Shown here in pieces: positions 5,119 to 8,828 of a DNA stretch of 8,828 bases. Below the pieces are notes generated by a model. The model saw only the letters and a program-made list of their open reading frames with translations. It ran no database searches and was not told the DNA's origin. Source of the DNA: an uncultured Clostridium sp. (lineage in GTDB: Bacteria; Bacillota; Clostridia; TANB77; CAG-508); the NCBI GenBank assembly GCA_900556975.1, contig USQZ01000058.1, forward strand, positions 1-8,828. The letters are read 5' to 3'. The translations under genes and the position numbers were made by a program. Positions within the stretch are counted from its first letter, which is position 1, and each line of letters begins with the position of its first letter.

Positions 5119-5154
5119 AAAAAGGATTATCATTTTTTATGATAATCTTTTTTT
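5119..5154 (+). terminator. Terminator-like hairpin between pilins 1 and 2
   Basis: AAAAAGGATTATCAT pairs with ATGATAATCTTTTTT around five T's, about 15 bp with one G-U pair and a 7-T tail. I find no well-spaced promoter between it and the next gene; TTGACT at about 5093 has TAAAAT only 13 bases on. Partial read-through is therefore the likely route to pilins 2 and 3. Confidence 0.85.
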
Positions 5155-5173
5155 ATAAAAAGAAGGTGAGAAT

Positions 5174-5594
5174 ATGCATAAAAAGATAACAAGAATAATA
5201 AGTATACTAATTATAATATTATTTACATATTGTTTAACGAACAATGTATTTGCAATAGAAGTAGATACACAAGGACTTGATGTAAAGGGCGGTTCACCAC
5301 GGAAGCACATTAGATGATCCAACTACAATAGTAGAAGATAAACCTGGATTAAAGGGTGTTGATTCATTATATGATACAGGTAATATTATATTAGGTATTT
5401 TTCAAGCAATAGGTGCAGGAGTAGCTGTTATAGCTGCATTAATTCTAGCTATAAAATACATGTATAGTTCTCCAAATGAGAAGGCTGATATCAAATCAAA
5501 ATTAATACCATTTATAATAGGTGGTGTTCTAGTTTTTGGTGCGGTATCATTAGTAAGAATAGCAGAAACATTTTCAGGAGAAATTTTAGGTTAG
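5174..5594 (+). pseudogene. VirB2/TrbC-like pilin, paralogue 2, broken by a frameshift
   Basis: ATG 5174 behind AAGGTGAG opens a 47-codon frame: a signal peptide (MHKKITR start, cleavage after NNVFA), then GLDVKGGSP, then TGA at 5315-5317. The rest of a pilin continues in the next frame from about 5301 (STLDDPTTIVEDK onward) to TAG at 5592-5594. It has helix one, the loop IKYMYSSPNEKADIK and helix two, ending GEILG. Removing one base near CCACGGAAGC (5297-5306) would restore a single protein of about 139 residues. The site is not a homopolymer and has no obvious slippery heptamer, so a real one-base insertion or a sequence error is likelier than programmed frameshifting. Both halves keep good coding character, so the break is recent or not real. 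Confidence 0.82.
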
Positions 5595-5607
5595 AAAGGA
5601 ATCTGTT

Positions 5608-5964
5608 ATGAGAAGAAATAAAATTTATAATAAAATTTTACTTACTTGTATGATGATAATATCAATATTATTTGCATTATCTAAATTTGCGTTAGCAACT
5701 GATAGAATAGCGCCCGTTGCAACAGCAACTGGAAGCTTCTCAAATGTAATGAATGTTCTTATTGGAGTATTTCAGGTAGTTGCGGTGGGAATAGGGGCAA
5801 TAATGATTGTTGTATTAGCAATAAAGTATATGTCTTCAGCGCCAAGTGATAAGGCAAAGATAAAGCAACATGCAGTTATATATATAGCAGGTGCATGTAT
5901 TGCATTTGCAGCATCAGCTGTAATTCAAATAATAAAAACATTCACAACAGAAGTTTTACAATAA
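5608..5964 (+). CDS. VirB2/TrbC-like pilin, paralogue 3
   Basis: A 118-residue protein starts 13 bases after the previous gene, with AAAGGA as ribosome site. The signal peptide covers about residues 1-30, with cleavage after KFALA. The mature pilin has helix one at about 48-68, the basic loop IKYMSSAPSDKAKIK, and helix two at about 83-104. The stretch VLAIKY, the loop APSDKA and the FAAS motif in helix two are shared with paralogue 1, making these two the closest pair in the array. Gene spacing suggests co-transcription with paralogue 2. A strong terminator follows. Confidence 0.85.
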   Translation: MRRNKIYNKILLTCMMIISILFALSKFALATDRIAPVATATGSFSNVMNVLIGVFQVVAVGIGAIMIVVLAIKYMSSAPSDKAKIKQHAVIYIAGACIAFAASAVIQIIKTFTTEVLQ

Positions 5965-5985
5965 ATAAAAGTAAGAGACAGAAGA

Positions 5986-6019
5986 TAAGATTATACGAAA
6001 ATGTATAGTCTTATTTTTT
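5986..6019 (+). terminator. Terminator closing the three-pilin unit
   Basis: TAAGATTATAC pairs with GTATAGTCTTA (one G-U pair) around a 6-base loop, followed by TTTTTT. It separates the first pilin unit from the following secretion operon. Confidence 0.88.
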
Positions 6020-6067
6020 CGTGAAAATAAAAATATATAACAATATAGTTACAAATGTAAAAAAATG

Positions 6068-6097
6068 TTGAAAAGAATAGGAAAAGTATATTATAAT
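6068..6097 (+). promoter_or_regulatory. Promoter of the pilin 4-PrgI-TraC-VirB4 operon
   Basis: TTGAAA at 6068-6073 and a consensus TATAAT at 6092-6097 are 18 bases apart. The start would be near 6104, giving a leader of about 26 bases. Confidence 0.8.
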
Positions 6098-6129
6098 GAT
6101 AGTAACTAGTATTATAAGGAGGAAAAGGC

Positions 6130-6528
6130 ATGAAAGTCTTTAAATATATTTTTGTAGTTATTACAGCATTAATTTTAATAAACGCATTACAACCTGCTGT
6201 AAGTGCAGTTCAGGTTAAATCTTTTGATGAAATGAAAGATGCATTAACAGATTGGAAAAGCAGAGGACAACAAGACAATGCTGGCGTTAATGCAGGAGAT
6301 TTAAAACAAATTGTAATTCCAGTAATAAATATACTAACTGTAATTGGAGTTTTCGTCCTTGTTGCAGTTACTATAATTATGGGTATTAAATATATGTTTG
6401 CTACACCAGATGTGGCAGCAAAACTTAAACAACAACTAATAGGATTAGTCGTTTCAGCTGTTGTAGTGTTAGGTGCTACAGCAATTTGGAAAATAGTATA
6501 TAACGTATTAAATAGTACAAATTTATAA
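6130..6528 (+). CDS. VirB2/TrbC-like pilin, paralogue 4 (operon-linked, diverged)
   Basis: A 132-residue protein follows AAGGAGG. A signal peptide spans residues 1-26 (cleavage after PAVSA). A longer charged mature N-terminus (FDEMKDALTDWKSRGQQ, about 31-47) follows. Then come helix one at about 61-84, the loop IKYMFATPDVAAKLK, and helix two at about 101-127. It keeps the IKY-x3-TP and Lys pattern but has lost the PSDKA core shared by paralogues 1 and 3. It is the only pilin in the same transcript as PrgI and VirB4, so it is probably the core VirB2 of the machine, the others being accessory or alternative subunits. Confidence 0.85.
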   Translation: MKVFKYIFVVITALILINALQPAVSAVQVKSFDEMKDALTDWKSRGQQDNAGVNAGDLKQIVIPVINILTVIGVFVLVAVTIIMGIKYMFATPDVAAKLKQQLIGLVVSAVVVLGATAIWKIVYNVLNSTNL

Positions 6529-6551
6529 TAAAATGAACAAAGGAGGAAATT

Positions 6552-6887
6552 ATGGGAACATATTATATTCCTAGAAATCTAAGAGGAGAAACTAGAATTT
6601 TTTATATTTTCACAATAAAGTCATTAATATCAACAGCATGTGGATTATTATTTGGATTAATATTTTTATTAATATTTATGGTGCTAGGGTTGAAACTAGT
6701 TGGAATAGTAATTACAGCGGTATGTTCGTTAATTGGATATGTAGTTGGAGCATTTAAAATCCCAACAATATCTGGAATACCAGTAACTAAGAAAATAGGT
6801 GGAGAACCTATAAATGAAATTGTAGCTAGATGGATAAAATTTAATAAAAATAAAAAAATGTACGTATATACAAAGGAGGAAAAATAG
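6552..6887 (+). CDS. PrgI family (VirB3-like) membrane protein
   Basis: A 111-residue protein follows AAAGGAGG. The N-terminus YYIPRNLRGETRIFYIFTIKS fits the PrgI family pattern of a YxIPRN motif leading into the first helix. Two helices (about 25-46 and 50-69) are followed by a conserved-looking cytoplasmic tail with IPTISGIPVTKKIGGEPINEI and a lysine-rich end. PrgI proteins are inner-membrane parts of Gram-positive type IV secretion systems and correspond to VirB3, which works with the VirB4 ATPase and pilin. Its position between pilin and ATPase genes is the standard order. It touches the next gene without any gap. Confidence 0.9.
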   Translation: MGTYYIPRNLRGETRIFYIFTIKSLISTACGLLFGLIFLLIFMVLGLKLVGIVITAVCSLIGYVVGAFKIPTISGIPVTKKIGGEPINEIVARWIKFNKNKKMYVYTKEEK

Positions 6888-8027
6888 ATGAGTCTTATCA
6901 CTATATTACAAATTGTTCTAGCAATATTAGTATTTATAATTATAGCATTAATAGCTGCATATGGATTGATTGTCTATATGAATAATAGAAAAGAAGAAGA
7001 AGAACAAGAAGCAGCATTAGGAATTGAAAACGAAGAACTAAAAGATTTTAATGGAATGCCAAGAGAATCAATATTTAAATTCATGGAATTTGATGAAGTT
7101 AAAGATAATATGATTATCAGAAAAAACAGATCACAATATGTAATGATTGTTCAATGTTCAGGTGTTAATTATGACCTTATGTCTGAAGATGAAAAAATCG
7201 CAGTTGAAGAAGGATTTGTTCAATTCTTAAATACATTAAGATTTCCAATCCAATTATATATTCAAACAAGAAGCTTAAACTTAAGAGATATAGTTGATGA
7301 GTACAAAAATAAAGTATCAGAAATTGCCCAAGATATTGAAAAAGTTAAAGCAAGAATTCAAGCTGCAAAAGATACAAAAAATGAAAGATTACTACAAAAA
7401 CTTCAATTTGAAAAAACAAGAAAAGAAAGAGTTTTAGATTATGGATTAGACATAACTGAATATGTCGCAAGAATGAGTTTGAATAAAAACGTACTACAAC
7501 AACGTACGTATTTAATTCTTTCATATTATGCAAGTGAGGCTGGAGCAAGTGCAGATACTCCTCAAGAAGAAATGGATGGAATGTGTTTCTCTGAACTATA
7601 TACAAGAGCACAAACAGCAATACGTTCATTACAAGCTTCAGAAGTAACAAGTAGAATTTTAAGTTCAGAAGAAATATGCGAATTATTATATATTGCCTAT
7701 AACAGAGATGATTCAGAATTATTACAATTCTCTAAAGCACTAGATGGTCAATATGATGCATTATACTCAACTGGAAAAGATGTACTTGAAAAGAAACAAG
7801 AAAAATTAGATGCTGAAATAGCAGACCAAGCTCTTGAATTAGCAACAGAAAGTATAGTAAGAGCTGATAAGTATAAACAAATTGAACAATTAAAAAGAGA
7901 ACAAAGAATAAAAGAAAAAGCTACTGAATTAGTAGATGAGTATAAAGATCAAATGGATGAAGTGACTTATAAAGGTGCAAAGGAAGAAATCAAGAACGCA
8001 AAAATTAAACCACAAAAAGAAGACTAA
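6888..8027 (+). CDS. Membrane-anchored TraC-like T4SS protein
   Basis: The ATG directly follows the TAG of the previous gene, and its ribosome site (AAAGGAGG) lies inside that gene, so translation is probably coupled. The 379 residues start with one membrane helix (about 5-31). An EEEEQEAA stretch follows, then a globular domain at about 60-270 (FDEVKDNMIIRKNRSQYVMI, then FVQFLNTLRFPIQLYIQTRSLNL). That domain resembles the TraC/VirB4 N-terminal domain. The remaining region (about 290-379) is Lys/Glu-rich and probably coiled coil. There is no Walker motif, so it is not an ATPase itself. In relatives such proteins sit next to VirB4 and probably dock it to the membrane. The N-terminal part of the ATPase system thus appears to be encoded as a separate gene. 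Confidence 0.75.
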   Translation: MSLITILQIVLAILVFIIIALIAAYGLIVYMNNRKEEEEQEAALGIENEELKDFNGMPRESIFKFMEFDEVKDNMIIRKNRSQYVMIVQCSGVNYDLMSEDEKIAVEEGFVQFLNTLRFPIQLYIQTRSLNLRDIVDEYKNKVSEIAQDIEKVKARIQAAKDTKNERLLQKLQFEKTRKERVLDYGLDITEYVARMSLNKNVLQQRTYLILSYYASEAGASADTPQEEMDGMCFSELYTRAQTAIRSLQASEVTSRILSSEEICELLYIAYNRDDSELLQFSKALDGQYDALYSTGKDVLEKKQEKLDAEIADQALELATESIVRADKYKQIEQLKREQRIKEKATELVDEYKDQMDEVTYKGAKEEIKNAKIKPQKED

Positions 8028-8045
8028 GGATAAGGAGGATTTGTA

Positions 8046-8828
8046 ATGAAGAAAAATAAAAAACAAGCAAACAATAATGAAGAAGAAATACTAGAAGAGA
8101 AAAAAGAAGAAAAAGAAGCAGCAAGCTTCTTAGAAAAAAATAGAAAAGGACTTAAAGATTTAATCGCACCAGCAGGAATAGATGCATCAAATCCAAATTA
8201 TCTACAAATCGCAGCAGGAAGAACAAGATATGCAAGAAGTATGATAGTTTCAACAATCCCAAGAATGTGTACTTTCCCAGAATTCTTAAGAGGAATGTAT
8301 ACATTTGGAGATTTAAATGTATCTGTATTCATTAATCCAGTAGGAGAAAACACATCTCAAACAGAGTTAAATAGAACAATCAACGAATTAGAGTCTGAAA
8401 GAATTGTTGCATGGGATAGAGGAGATATCAACAGAGAGAGAATCCTAGCACAAAAAAGAGCTGAAGCTGAAGAACTTAGAGATCAAATCGCAGCAGGATT
8501 TAACAAACTATTTGACGCATCAATTATATGTACACTATTTGCATATAGTATAGCAGAGCTTGATAAATATACAGAATTACTTTCAGCAGAAATGTCAAAG
8601 AACTTGATTGGTGTTAAACCAGCATGGGCAATTCAAGATGAAGCATTCAGAAGCAATATGCCATTCTTGGATAATAAAATTAGAAAAATACATACATTTG
8701 ACAGACGTTCAATGTCAACAGTATTCCCTTTCTTTACATCAGAAATTGGACATGAAAAAGGTATTCCACTAGGATTTAATAGACAAACAGGATTACCAAT
8801 ATTATTTGATAATTTCAGCCCAACACTT
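8046..8828 (+). CDS. virB4: VirB4-type ATPase, N-terminal part (3' end outside window)
   Basis: The ATG follows AAGGAGG and the frame stays open to the window end, giving 261 residues. The first 30 residues are highly charged (Lys/Glu-rich). From about 33 the protein resembles VirB4/TraE N-terminal regions: DLIAPAGIDASNPNYLQI, then IVSTIPRMCTFPEFL, then a coiled-coil helix at about 105-150. The last stretch, FFTSEIGHEKGIPLG followed by RQTGLPILFDNFSPTL, is the segment that leads into the Walker A loop in this family; that loop would come just after the window end and is not seen. VirB4 is the ATPase that energises pilus assembly and substrate transfer. It starts 18 bases after the TraC-like gene, in the same operon. 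Confidence 0.87.
   Translation, partial: MKKNKKQANNNEEEILEEKKEEKEAASFLEKNRKGLKDLIAPAGIDASNPNYLQIAAGRTRYARSMIVSTIPRMCTFPEFLRGMYTFGDLNVSVFINPVGENTSQTELNRTINELESERIVAWDRGDINRERILAQKRAEAEELRDQIAAGFNKLFDASIICTLFAYSIAELDKYTELLSAEMSKNLIGVKPAWAIQDEAFRSNMPFLDNKIRKIHTFDRRSMSTVFPFFTSEIGHEKGIPLGFNRQTGLPILFDNFSPTL

Noticed and set aside
5290..5317. Programmed frameshift in pilin 2
   Set aside because: There is no slippery heptamer and no homopolymer at the junction; an indel or read error explains it better.
7345..7650. 101-codon minus-strand open frame inside the TraC-like gene
   Set aside because: It is a shadow of the well-supported plus-strand gene, with low-complexity Leu/Phe-rich content.

Overview
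The window comes from an AT-rich Gram-positive bacterium, most likely a Clostridia-type Firmicute. The evidence is strong AGGAGG ribosome sites before most genes, consensus sigma-A promoters (TTGACA-17-TATAAT), MucBP surface-protein repeats, a ComEA gene, and a CCA-encoding initiator tRNA. TGTCGAA boxes would fit a Spo0A-containing sporeformer lineage. I cannot name a species.

Left part (1-1021): the C-terminal end of a large surface protein with MucBP repeats, a DUF11-like domain and a membrane anchor, closed by a strong terminator. Next (1054-1425) is a compact locus I read as a type I toxin-antitoxin module: a 38-residue hydrophobic peptide on the plus strand and a convergent small RNA on the minus strand. 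Both transcripts begin with nearly the same 5' sequence because the locus is bounded by inverted repeats that lie at the two start sites.

Middle part (1476-4361): two near-identical copies of a promoter cassette (TGTCGAA box, sigma-A promoter, palindrome over the start site, then an intrinsic terminator) stand in front of two unrelated genes. One gene is an Rpn/PD-(D/E)XK family nuclease with a probable AUU start and a frameshifted tail. The other is comEA. A short single-gene cassette of higher G+C follows, coding a 124-residue protein of unknown function with its own promoter and terminator. An initiator tRNA-Met lies on the minus strand with its own promoter and terminator.

Right part (4612-8828): a type IV secretion-like locus. 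Three tandem VirB2/TrbC-like pilin genes, the second broken by a one-base frameshift, follow one promoter, with a terminator-like hairpin after the first. A second promoter drives a fourth, more diverged pilin, then a PrgI/VirB3-like membrane protein, a membrane-anchored TraC-like protein, and the N-terminal 261 residues of a VirB4-type ATPase that runs off the window. The pilins would be exported by their signal peptides and held in the membrane, PrgI would link pilin handling to the ATPase, and VirB4 would power assembly or substrate transfer. No relaxase, coupling protein or other mobility gene is visible here, so whether this is a conjugation, DNA-uptake or effector apparatus is open. The most notable items are the multi-pilin array, the mirror-start toxin/antisense locus and the duplicated promoter-terminator cassette.
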